Shown piece by piece: positions 45,301 to 57,572 of a DNA stretch of 64,000 bases; the stretch's first letter is position 1, and the number at the start of each line of letters is the position of its first letter. The notes under the pieces were generated by a model. The model was not told the DNA's origin and did not search any database. It saw nothing but the letters and a program-made list of their open reading frames with translations. The translations under genes were made by a program, and so were the position numbers. The stretch lies in NCBI RefSeq assembly GCF_910592395.1, contig NC_088315.1:4838501-4902500 (forward strand). The letters run 5' to 3'. The stretch is from Lineus longissimus. Its lineage: Eukaryota; Nemertea; Pilidiophora; Heteronemertea; Lineidae.

Positions 45301-48300
45301 AACCTCGCCTGTAATTTCGGATGATAGGGCTTTTTCGATAGGCCTATCATCCCCTAATTTTCCACTGATCTCAAGGAATTGAGCATTCTATGTCAGGATG
45401 GCAAGGACGCCTCTCATCTCATTGGAACACTATCTCCTTCCTTAGCTCCTTCTCAGTTCTTTCTGTAACAGCCTGTGAATCGATGGAGTGAAAGCGATGG
45501 TGCGTAGTTGATTAGTTGTGATAGAGTCTTGATGAAGTTCCTAGCCAGTTAATTAGCGCAGAAGTAATGTTTTAATGCAATTTCCATTATCATTCGATCG
45601 GGTTATCTCCGTAGCGGAGGCTGCGAATTATTGCCTCAATCATTCTATTGGGTCAATATAGGATTTGGAATGGGATGCGCTTCTGGCGGGTCGTCGAAGG
45701 AGCTGCAGGTTATTACAAAAATATGAATAACTTTCATCTGTGCGCTGGTTCATCGATTTCACCTGGCCGGCCGGCGCCATTTTGGTTCTCATGTTTTTAA
45801 GTAGAGCCTGGCAAAAACTTGATGCAAATGTACAGATAAGATAATATACATTTGTACATTTACAGGAAAATGTACTACATGATAGCGCAGGGGATAACGA
45901 TAAATATAGAGCCAAGAGACCCACAGATGCGTTCCATGCCACCACATATCCCTTTCCATTTAATAGTATAAGATTGACCACAAAATCATTCCCTGTGGAA
46001 GGTGCCTTCAAACCACTGCCCAGTGATGCAGGGTGCGCTTATGATTGGACAATCCGAGGGGAACAATTCCCATATTTTGCTGCAGGAAATCCTGTAGAGC
46101 AGTCAACAAGATATCCTGTTGTGTCAGTTTGGAAGAGGTGCAGGCCGATTGGTTCTAGTTTGCTGGTAAACTAAAACAATTGCCTTCTCGACAGCCAGCA
46201 CGGCATGCAGTGACCGAATAGCACATCGCTGGCTGCTCCACGCTTGGGCTGCCTGTACCAAGTATGCTTATTAGCTTTATAAATTCATACGTGTAACCCG
46301 ATACGGAGAGAGACAAGGTTGAATTCATGCCTGTCACACTGATCTGATGTGACAGAGATTTCTATCTTTGCTTTTGTACGTACAGCGGGAGATTGTAGAA
46401 ATGATGAGATAGTGACGGCGGAATTAGATGTTATAATGAGATATTTTGATTGCAGTGGAGGTATGGAGAGATAGTTTGATGGCTGAACGGGGAGAAATTT
46501 GGTGGGAAAGCAGAGAGTTGATGTAAGCCAGGTACCAAGGGACCAGGAATTGAAAATGACGGGTGAACTTGGGCGGTTACGCTGGAATACGTTGGGGCTG
46601 ACTGTTTGAGAGCAAAACCGGATCGAAATGGATAATGTAACTAAAGAGTTATGGACTTCTTGATATAATTCACCAATGCACCTGCCAGAGTTTATGTCCA
46701 ATGCCCGGGTTAATACAGGTCAATACAACGCCAAATTGATGTCGATGATGATGGATCCTGTACCCTTCCATTTAAATTACGAAGCAAACGAAAAAGGTGA
46801 AAAGGAGACTGTTCGCCATTTGACCACACGCAAAGGGAGTTAATCAAATCCACTGCACCACGTGAGGAGTTAATACTGTGTATTAATCAAATGACACGGC
46901 TGGGTCCAGCAATAATCAGAATTTAATGATCAAATCCAGAATCTCGGCGATCCATTCCCATAGTATCAAACTGTCGGGTCCAGCCCATCGCGCGAGCGCA
47001 ACCAATTTCATGGCGCGTTGAAAAATACCTCAGCCAGAAAGATAAATTCGCGAGAACTGGAAGCGCGACTAGTTTTGGTGAAATCAGGGATGAAAGTCGT
47101 ATCTTGGTCGATTCCTCCGATCTTCTTGCGAATTTATTCGCTATTCATGATCCAGTAGTTAATTTCATGGGGATATAGGACTTACTCTTTGCCCATGTTG
47201 GGGATTTAGGGAACTGAGTGTCTGGTTCGGTGAAGTTCCATTGGTCACGGCGACTGGTTCATTGGCAGCATTGGAATGGTTGGATGAAGAGATGATCTTT
47301 CGTTGGTATTGCTTATCATCTGTCATGATCCGCAGAACAAGGTTCTTTTAGCGAGAACCCTTGCTCCGGGAGGCGACAAGACGAAGTAGAAAGACGAAGA
47401 AGGAGGAGAGGAATACAATTACAATGTCGAGACAACCGAAACTCATCAACCAGCAGATAAAAAAACACGCGGGAATAGACAGAATTCTTGATAACGTCCT
47501 CCTCAAAACACATAATGAAATTCTTGCGGCATCATCTCCCATTAGCTGAAGTTTTCGCTCATAATGACGGTCAACCCAAGACCTAACAAGCAACACTTCG
47601 TCGAAGTGGTGCATATTACAAACAATTTTCCGTCATATAATTCTATCTCCGAGTGACCAGTGGGTAATAACTTAACGAATGTCTGCCTGTGGGGATAACT
47701 ACCACCCCGGAAATATATCAAGTGAATGCGTTGTTAAATTTCCCATCCTAAACGGCCTGAGGTTGGTGTCACCTCTTAACCAAGGTTAACTCACCTCATC
47801 ATATCGCGAAAATTCGTTGGCAAATTTGTTTTTAAAGTAGTGCTTTACCTAATTCTCGGGTTACGTCATCCGAGTTCGTCACAGAGGAAATTAGGAGTGT
47901 GGTTTTCACCTGAGTAGCTTCGTACAAATTGGTAAGGCTTTGATTGGCGATATTTCTGGTGTTTTTCGCCTGATTATTTGGGATAGCGCGCAGGGACGGC
48001 GCCCTGAGCGCCTCCGTAACCTCAACTCAGCACGGTAATTTAATTCCCAATGGAGCAAGAGCTCGGAGTGGTGGATAAGGCACGATCGCAGCTCGGGCAA
48101 CAAATCGAGTTATATTTTATTAATTTACACCCTGAGCTCTTTATTTTCTATAGCTTTGATCTCGTCTATGAGCTGATGAGATTGAGGGAGCGAGAAATGG
48201 GAATCGCGCTGCTCAGCCGCCCTAGGGATTCTCTACCTGATTGGTAGATTTTTTCGGCAATTTTCACCCGCGTGCGTGCGCCTCTATGACTTTGTGAAAC

Positions 48301-50147
48301 GCACCCTGCTTGTCCGGGCGGAAAACCACGAACTGCAAGTTTGTCGTCAACCTTTCATGGAGCTGGAGCGTAAAGGGCCGTGCCTTAGGTGACGATACCG
48401 ATATTATCTCTGAAATAGAAACCCCTAATCATCTCATAACTTTATTATACAGCGATCACAGGCAATGCACAATATACATTTCCACCTTTCTGTGAAGTGT
48501 CTTTATAGTTATGAAAGAATAATTGGTTGTTTGTGACTGGAGATAGTCGGAGAGAGCTTTGGGGGCAAACCAGGTGGTATGCGGAGGACGCATTACCTGA
48601 GTTTCTCAGACCTGAGGGCCCAGTGAAAGTGAAAGAGATGATGATGTGTTTTGTCTTAGAAGACAAGTATAAGATCAGAAAATGTGGATGTTAAGCGCAC
48701 TAATTAGTCATTGCCGTGCTGGTGACAACATGGCAATGACCAAACACGCCGACTCGAACTTCTTCTCCAACAAAAACGAAAGTTGTATTGGTAGCTTTTT
48801 TGCCTCTGATTAAAACATGTCCTGGGATAAACATGTCTCACCTCCCTAAATTCTTCTTATTTCATTATTGCATCATTCACTTTAATCCATATTCAATCCG
48901 GCGAATTATAAGCGGTGGAAAAACGCCATTAAAGTGATTGAATATTCTCAAATTCACATGGGAATTCTGAGTGAAAAATACAAATTTGCAAGTAGGCAAT
49001 CCCAGATGTAATTGTGGAGTGAGAGGGCTAAATGAAATCTTGTTAAACAAGAGGGCAATTTCAGCTTGTCTGCTCAGAGGGTTTAACACAATAATGGTAG
49101 TTATAACAGGAACAAAAGGGCAGCCCTCCCTCGTGACCCTTATGTAATCGAAATTTATTACAAGAAAATTGCTATTTTAGGGTTCTAAGATTTCGAGATT
49201 TGATCAAAGCTCTGTAGGTTCTTGTAGTCGGCTATAGTTTATGATTTTGTTGATACTTTTGGATTTTTCAGTGGCATGGTGCATGCAATTGCACCAAGGC
49301 TACATGAAAAGTAAATAATATCTCTGTTTCGAGATACGGTTTTATGTTTACACTCATGGGGTCTTCGCGGTTGGCGCGGAGGGAGGGGAGGGGGAGTGCG
49401 TTAAAGACAGTTAAGGCACCAGGGGACTGTGAGTTCGATCTAGACTCTCATTACTTCAACCTTCTCGCATTATTGTGACTTAGCAGACTTCTTACTGTTG
49501 TACTGTAGAAGATGTCCTTATGTCAATATATTGGTCATCTAATTCGATAACATTAGCAATGAACATCCGACGTTATCTGTTCCCAGTTTCCTTGAATCAT
49601 CTTCGTATCGAATATCATCAATATTTTCATATCCATTTACTCTTCAGCCTTTGTCAGTGATCAGCGTGCACATTCGCAATGTCGGATTCGCATTCATACC
49701 AATATCATCTAATTATCAAAAATGGGAATCACATTCAGACCCGTTTTGTCCAATTATCCAAGTCTTTATTTTCCGCTGACTGCGAAACAGGAATATTAAT
49801 TCTGCCTACCACTGGTACTGCCAAGTCCCGCACCCGCCCCTTCGCGTTTTGGCGTCTCGGTCTGAATATGAATTTCAAGGTCCATGATGTTACGCAGCAT
49901 GCCCGGAGCGAATTGTTCTAACTTAATGCAACGCCATCGCAAAAGTTACCAAATGCACAACTTCATCACCCTGGTTCTCATCACGTGATCTTTTGATATT
50001 GGAAGCAGACGACAATAGCCGCGCATGCGTAGAACAACACAGGCGCCTCTTCTTTCTTTTCGTATTCTTCTTGTTAAGTTTTCATTAAAATAAACGTAAT
50101 TAGTGTAGTGCGATCTCAATGGGCTTTGTTTACAAATTTTCCCGGGT
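42399..50147. other. Non-coding stretch without recognised genes
   Basis: No recognisable protein or RNA gene is seen. The longest frame (42519-42973, plus) has no known motif. Several AT-rich blocks with TAATTA-type motifs (about 45.5-45.65, 46.8-46.95 and 48.85-49.1 kb) would suit regulatory DNA, but nothing proves this. Confidence 0.5.
44613..44753. repeat. Diverged direct duplication
   Basis: About 45 bp at 44613-44651 and 44702-44753 share TTTTCG, AGGTCGCC, ACTCTCGGGG-like and CTCAC blocks in the same order. It is an old local duplication with several changes. Confidence 0.55.
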
Positions 50148-50209
50148 CACGTGACGCGACTTGTTAACAAGCAGACGACAAATGCGCCATGCTGAAAATG
50201 GCGGAAGTG
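50148..50209. promoter_or_regulatory. Promoter-like patch: E-box, YY1-type and ETS-type motifs
   Basis: CACGTG (50148-50153), AAAATGGCGGA (50195-50205) and GCGGAAGTG (50201-50209) lie together. They precede by about 270 bases an ATG in a strong context (50475) whose frame runs to a splice donor. The arrangement is that of a TATA-less housekeeping promoter. Confidence 0.45.
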
Positions 50210-50474
50210 AGGCTGGTTCTGTAGCTTCCTGCAGTGTCTAATTTGTACCAGTTGAGGCGGAATGTCGTCTGCGTCTCGGAGCAGCGGGGTTCCGTCATGT
50301 ATTGATTGACATTTATGTATTTTCCATAATTTTCTTTAATAAATGAGAAGCTGAAAGGGGGTCCGTGACGATATGACAAGGCAGATAATATTGTCAGGTA
50401 AACTATGGGCCTCGGAGCTAATGAACCCCGAAGATGCGATGGCGATTATTGCCGCGTCATGCACCTAAACAAAG

Positions 50475-50551
50475 ATGGCGAACGTGCGAGATCTCGGGGA
50501 ACCATTCAAACCACGTCAAGTAGAAGGAGTTATGGGCAGATTTCTTGGCCG
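50475..50551 (+). CDS. Candidate first coding exon of unidentified gene
   Basis: AAAGATGGCG gives a good start context. The frame encodes 25 residues beginning MANVRDLGEPFKPRQ and reaches CG|GTAAGC, a near-ideal donor, in phase 2. A phase-compatible continuation begins at 50874 (after TTTACAG), reading RERLFNLVGWTVEAADRLC, but that acceptor has a poor pyrimidine tract and the frame has no obvious donor. I do not recognise the protein. The promoter-like patch upstream supports a real start. The rest of the gene, if any, would run to the right. Confidence 0.4.
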
Positions 50552-50899
50552 GTAAGCAAAGTGAATACAGTAGAACGTGTTTTAGAAGAAATCTACGGTA
50601 CCGTGTTCCATTCGTAGATTTCTTCGGAGCTAAAACAGGAAAATTAGCTTGATTCACGAATTCTCAATTCATTTGCTGGTTACAAAAGAAATGCAATAAT
50701 CAGCCCCAGTCCATTTCTTGAAATTTACGTGATAATAAGATAGTTGGATTGCGGCGGGAAAAAAGACCACTGAAACGCGCCGCTTTATCCCTGTGGCTTT
50801 AGAGACTTATATGTTAAGTGTTATATAACTGAATAAGACATGTGTTAGATGGAGACAAGTATGGAATTTACAGGGAACGTCTATTCAACTTGGTTGGAT

Positions 50900-53800
50900 G
50901 GACCGTCGAAGCAGCAGACCGGCTTTGTAACACAGAGCACAAGCTTCATCAGACATTGGGACTTAAAGATGTCTCGCCGCGTTTCAGATCTTCATCATCC
51001 ACAACTCAATGCAATGCGTCATTCCTCAGGTTGCAATCAATTAGCGATTCTTTCATTAATAACATTCGTCTAAATCAACCTAATTACGCGAGTCTATCCA
51101 GGAAGCGAGGTCAAGGTTCACCGCGGATAACTGTGGCATTAATTAGAGAAAATATGACATATTCAGGCGATAATTGCCAATGATCGACGGCAACTAGATT
51201 CCCTATGATCATGGATACTAGTCTTGTAAAAGCACTAGCCACAAAGAATGAAAGCAGAATGTCATTTCTGAGTTCTATATCCATGTAGCGGGTGAACATA
51301 CTGAGACACATAAAGTTGCAAACAGATAAGGTCCAAATGTAACAACTTGTGATTGGACCATTCTGATTAGTGAGCCGATGATGCAGAATTTAGCCATTAT
51401 ATTGGATTCTGCATGAGGAATTTCTCATATTTCTATAAGTTTTTTTTACACATATCGCTTTAATGGCGTATAAAGGATAAGGGAACTGGATTATTGTTCG
51501 TTTGAAAACTTGCAGCGTAGTCTGGTATCCCATACCTGCAACAGAACGAAACGTGCCAAACCCATTGAATACTGTCCAATCTGGTCCAATGCATGATGTC
51601 ACCTTTCATTACAAAAACCATCTTTTCTTCAACCGCACGTTTCCTTTCAAGAGATACTCTTTTCATCTGACTCTCTTAAAAGTGTATCCCCAGAAAGTGT
51701 CAAAGCCTGCATGAAATAATGGACTGTTTGTTCTCATGTTTGTCGCCTCGTGACTGGTGATGGTTGAATGTACATGCTCCTCTGGACAGAGGATGATATT
51801 GGTTTGTTCATCATCACTGCGCACAGTGGATGATCGTATCAATCAGAAATTTGAAATAATACCTTGGCTCATGCTGTGTTGCATTTGAACTTTGACCAGG
51901 ACGTGCAACTTTCAAAGAGAAGCCATCTAAAAGTTTCAGCCAATCTTTTCTTGACAATGAATACAGTTCCGAAATCAATAAAACTACATAATACATGTAT
52001 ATTGAATTGGTGTTTGCCAATTAAACTTTGACATCATTCGTGTGATTAGCATCGCCATGAAACGCCAGCGCTATCTTTCTAGTTTTTAGTACGAGTCAAC
52101 CTCATGCACGTGTCGCGACCTTCATGTGCACTGGACTCGCCAGGGAAGTTTTCAAGAAACTGAACGACGTGACAGCTTCATGCAATCATGCTTCTTCAGC
52201 ATTCAGGTAAATTCCACTCAGCGTCGAAAAGACATGGAGCGCTTCTTCATCCAAAATACCTGACAACAACTGACGGAAATATTAAACTATTAGAGATTTA
52301 TCTGTTCCTCTTCCTAATGTAGTTAGAGTAAATTATGTGATTTATATCTAACCAGCGGCAATGAACACTTGTCAAGCGGCCATGACACTATCGTAAACCG
52401 GCTCGAACTGTCATCAAGCGAATTGCAATGACGTAATTTGATACGAAAATTTGTAGAAGATTGTTGGTTTGGCCATAAAGTTTACATTGTCGCAAACCGC
52501 GCGCGTGCAATCAGAGGTAAAGCTGACAGAGTTAGAATGGCACTAATGGCCGTAATTACTATAATAAGGAGGCTGGGATGTCCTCCGGGGTTCGAGATGA
52601 TGACACGGTCCTCGGGCGAAGTTCGCGAATGCTCAACGCCTCGCCCGGATGGAGGCGGATCCTCTTTCACGTTGGTTCTCGCGAAGGCACGAGAGACTAG
52701 CCCATATGCCGAGTTGTGGCTGTGAAGTGTGCGTTAGATTCCTTTCTAACGTTCTCAGATCGGGTCATGTTTAACAGCCTGGTCCAATAGCGTACACGCA
52801 TATGAAGGTAACGACTTGTTTTTCAGTATCCCCTAGAACAAAACCGGATCAAAGAAGCCACGCACACTTAGTAACCAAGGGAGCAAGGTCACCAGGCAAT
52901 ATTGTGGTCTTCTTGGGGAGTCTGACCCTCAAATCTGGTCCCGCTGAAATGAAGGCGCTCCCTGCAAAGATGCCACCCGTCCCTAATGTTCCAACTAATT
53001 GCGATTAATTATTTATATTGAACCCCATATGAGTCAGGTTTTGACTATGAAATTTACACGGCATGGCGGCTTTATACAAAAGAGGGAATCACTTGGTCAG
53101 GGACGGAACGGAGAAGATCATGACCCATGCTGGTATCCTGGTCCCCATTTCCTCAGTCTCATACATACTTTACGAATACAACCGTGTATGTTTCAACTCT
53201 TAGGGACGAGTTGCCTATTAGCGCCCCGTATGGTATTGCACAAAGCGCCTGTCCCGTGGAACGTTCACCCCTAGATACCTCACAGCGGACATAATGGCAT
53301 TTGCTTATCATTCGTATCATTAATGATCATCCATTTGTGACTTATCATTGTCATCCATTAATTGTTTTCAAACTTTCACTAATAGATCTTCAAATCTGAC
53401 AATAATGCAAAGATAGAAGCCATTACAACCGGATGTCCCGCCATTACGACCTCATCCGGGAGATTGAACGACACAGAGAAATTCTACAGACGAGTTGGGA
53501 AATTGTACGGAACTAGAAATCAACAAACAATGCGTTTAATGGTTTAATATGCAATGTTTATTCCAATTACAAATTATTGGTTTCCTGGCCTTTGAAATTC
53601 TGATCTCCTTTGAAATGATGTCGTCTGCTTATGGGCCTGTCTTCTGCTCGAGTAAAACCGGGTGGATGCATCGAAGATTCTGAACTATCTAGTTCACTTT
53701 GTTACACACGTTGCGGTCACTGGTGCATTGAGTCCATTACCGTACTTAGTCGGACAATGGTTAGCAGCAGCGATATCTAAAGTAATCGGATGGAACAGTC

Positions 53801-56800
53801 TGAAACAGAAGGTCCCGGGTATCATGCTTTTTAAACTTGCCATGCAATTAGTAATCACCAATTAGTATGACTGGAGACATTGTCTGCGTTGTCGATTCGA
53901 AGCTCCATTAACAAATCACTGAGTTTTCTCTACAAATGTAAATACAATGTACGTGTACAATGTATGTAACCCTTTGTCACATTATTTTCATCACCTGATC
54001 TCGACTCTACGTGGTAAGATTCATCATTCGATACCAAAACCAGTAGTTCGACCACGTTCATTTACACTCCGAGAAGTTTGTTTGCCAAACTCATCAAAGT
54101 GTTTGCGTAGAGAAATAAAAGAGCTCAGGCTCGGTCAATTAAATGAAATCCACACGGAGTTTTTCCACACAGAAATTAGAAGATGTCTCTGTTATTGTTC
54201 GGGAGACAATTCGAATGCTGCCTGCGATGTCTTACTGGCGACCGCTAGAGGCTAGAGGCACTTGAGTACGGCGCAACCGAAGAAGCCCATTACTTCTTGG
54301 GGAGGAGGCGAGGAAGACCTTGTTTGAGGACGATGAAGGACAATGTAAGCGGGTAACGCTAATGAGGACCCAATCCCTCGCAGTGTCATCGGGACTGCTA
54401 GCACCGCGGCACAATACCCGGGCTATCACCCTTATGCAACCAGCGAACTCGCACTGCGTGGGCCCATAGTTTATGTCCATCTGGTTAAAGATTTTACAAA
54501 TAAAACCGGTTAAGTGCTCCGCTGGATTGAATCTCTCGCTGTGGAGCTTAGTTTCTGGCAACTGACGTCTAAATTTCGTTATGGTTTTTACCGAACGGGG
54601 TGTAACTTTTCTGCTTCCCTGCTCCGACAAGGCCGCGAGGTATAGGAACATCACAGATGTGAGAAAACCAATTGGCGTAAAAGGTGTCGGTGTCATTTCT
54701 TTGTCCGAATCATAGGAAATATTGAATCGAAATGCAAATTAGGTATTCTTGCACAAGTCAACGACAGTTGGAAAGAATATCTTCTGTGCCCTCCTTGTTT
54801 TGTGGTTTGTTCTGACTGTCTGACACCGAAATCAGTCGTATGACAGAGAAACTCCCGTTGCTTTAGCCTTGGAAAGGAGCGTTGGCTTATTATTCTGGCC
54901 CATGAGGTTTCAGAGATGTCAGTGTGACGACAGATAAAATGCTTGTGGTTTTTTTTGTCGGTAGTCTGATCAAGAACCCAGCTAGAGACGAGACTAGTAG
55001 ACCTGACTGAAGGAGATAAAGCCAAGTTAACGGTATGACAAAGTTAGTAAAGCCAGGCCGAGATGACAAGATACGACAAAAAGAAAAAGGTATACTAATC
55101 ATTACTGAAGGATTATTAACATAATGACGGTATACGTTATTCTTGTCATCTTTACGCACAGACATGACAAACGACCACAACATTATATCATAGCTTATGC
55201 ATTCCCACCCTTGTTACGGGTGACCAACGACATCTCACCCAAACCAAATCGAGTTGTCCATAATTATCGCTTTCAAAGCCTTCATTTGTTTCTTATGTTA
55301 GCATATTGTATTAAAGCATCCGTACGGAAGGCACCCGTGCCAAACTTACGTGGCCAGGCCGCCTCACGTGCCGGGCCGACCACTTCCAATGAGCAAATCC
55401 CCGCTACAGATGTTACCCCAGTCTCTAATGCATCTCGACTCCGAGGGGTATTGTGCCCGCGCGCATCTCGCCCCAAGGCAAGCCGAACGAGCCACTTTTC
55501 CTACATCAATCGTGCAATCTTCTAAATTGCTCCTGTGACCCCCGGCCATCTACATGGGTGATTACCATCAGCAGACCACTCCAGTGACACCCCGTAGGAG
55601 GATGGACAGACTAAGCTGTGATTCGCCGTAAATGGCACATCTTTGCTTGTAAGACATTGATGTCTTATCGATCTCTAATGAAAAAAACACCACCTTAGGG
55701 GTGTGTCTCCGTCTAAAATCTAAAATCTAAAGCAAAGCAAAACCAATATCAAATGGTCTGAAGCAATGGAACATCAACTTCGAAATCTTTTATTTCGGTT
55801 CAAAATGGTTCACCTCCTAGTTCATATTCCAGTATCTAGTTCAAAATGTCACATCTCAAACCAAAGTACTTTGAAGAATAATGGGTGTTTGGAGCAGCGT
55901 ATACAACTTTTTGTCCTTTTCTTTTAAAAGAGAACAAAAGAAATCATTACATCTTAGGCATTTTCCTCTTCTTTATCATTTCTCCCAAGATCTTCACAAG
56001 ACATCCTTCGTTTTGATCCACTGTGAGATAGAGCAGCCACCTCTCGCTCACGTTCGCGCGGCTTCTCAGGGGAGAGGTGACGACCATTTCCGATGTAACC
56101 TAACCTCCTAATTATTAGATAGAGTTACAGCTAACCACCCTGCCTTGTGCGTCAGAAAGTGCCCGGGGTGGCTGAGGTATGGAAATTAACTGGTTAAAAG
56201 CAAGATACTAGGACTCAACGTATTAAAATTGTCATTAAAGTGAAATAGGAAAACGAGTCATTAGTGTCAGTGCGATTAAAAGGTCAGGGAGATGAGCAGT
56301 GTTAGTGTGGCAGTGAGATTAAGTCGTCATAATTGGGGCGGGTACTTTATGCACCATCGGACAACAAAGACGAATGTTAACTTTCGAGGTGATTCTTTGA
56401 TTAAACACCCTTGCAAATGTATGGACTGCACAGGTCACAGCCCGATCGGTTACTCCATCAACATTAAGACTGGTTATTCTCGGATCAACATTGCTCAATA
56501 ATGCTCTAACTTTGTTGTTGAGAACTATGTGAGATTGTGATTCGTGGTCAAGCACCTACTTTATCCCGGTTGATTTTTTGGTCTAGAGTTGGTCATACGC
56601 CTTGTCAATCCACGACTTATTTCAGTGCAGAAATAGATTACTGCCGATATGTTCATTTTACGTTAGGTGCCCTTCGTCGGCCTTCTCTGCGGACGTGGGC
56701 AAGTATGCAAACTGGATGGTATAACCCGGACTTCCTGAGAGAAACACGTAATATCTTCTATCTCAGGAGCATGAGGTTTGTGCATATCACAACCTTAGAT

Positions 56801-57327
56801 CAGGCAACTCCAGGGCAGATTTGGTAAATGATACAGAAAAATGTAAGTGGATAACGGCGTGTTACTGGAAACACTGCCTCCAAGACTTTCTGCAGATTTA
56901 TGAAAGCCAATTTTGTTTGCTCATCACCACATATCCTTCTTGTCCCAAATGTAAGATCCGTCGACCAAATTTAGTGCAGGCCTCAGGCGTTGTCTACAGC
57001 TACGACTCCCGTGGTTTCATGACTGGTGACTTGTTACCAACTTAGAATGCCTTCAACTGGTCATTAGCTTCATGGACATACAGAGATGAATATGATAATG
57101 AGATCGTTGGTCCATTTCCAAGTTCAACCTTCTTGGGTTAACGTTGTTGCTATTCGCCTGTCATCCCAAACTGCATACCAGGAAAAGAGTTTCTTACGTT
57201 TTAGGTAACGATATGCTGTCGTAGATTCTCTGATTATGTAAGGTGTGGAGCTGGTAGCTTTCGACAGACTTTCCAACTGAGGTAAGGACTTTTTTATTTC
57301 TGCAGGATGTATCTTGCTTCTGTGGCC
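50900..57327. other. Mostly non-coding stretch, no recognised genes
   Basis: No known domain or RNA gene was found. Frames such as 54232-54696 (minus) and 55124-55525 (plus) lack motifs and splice support. The plus-strand segment 56821-57139 has codon-like sequence interrupted by one stop at 57043-57045 (ending DLLPT, then resuming AFNWSLASWTYRDEYDNE), which could be a decayed coding sequence of unknown kind. Confidence 0.45.
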
Positions 57328-57572
57328 CAACTTGAAGGATGTGTGTTGGCTTTGTTATCCAACTTGTGTTGTTTGTTGGTTCTATGACCTTGTGTTGAAA
57401 GATGTCTGTTGGTACTATGACCTTGTGTTGAAAGATGTCTGTTGGTTCTATGACCTTGTGTTCAAAGATGTTTGTTGGTTCTATGACCTTGTGTTGAATG
57501 ATTTGTCTAACCTGTGTTGAATGATGTGTCCTTTTTTATGATCCAACTTGTGTTGAAGGATGTATATAGGTT
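57328..57572 (+). repeat. 33-bp minisatellite
   Basis: Units of about 33 bp of the form ACCTTGTGTTGAAAGATGTC followed by TGTTGGTTCTATG repeat about five times, with degenerate copies on both sides. Because 33 is divisible by three, one frame stays open through the array, which explains a long but meaningless open frame here. Confidence 0.9.

Noticed and set aside
54232-54696. 154-residue minus-strand open frame
   Set aside because: No known domain and a composition typical of chance frames in this region.
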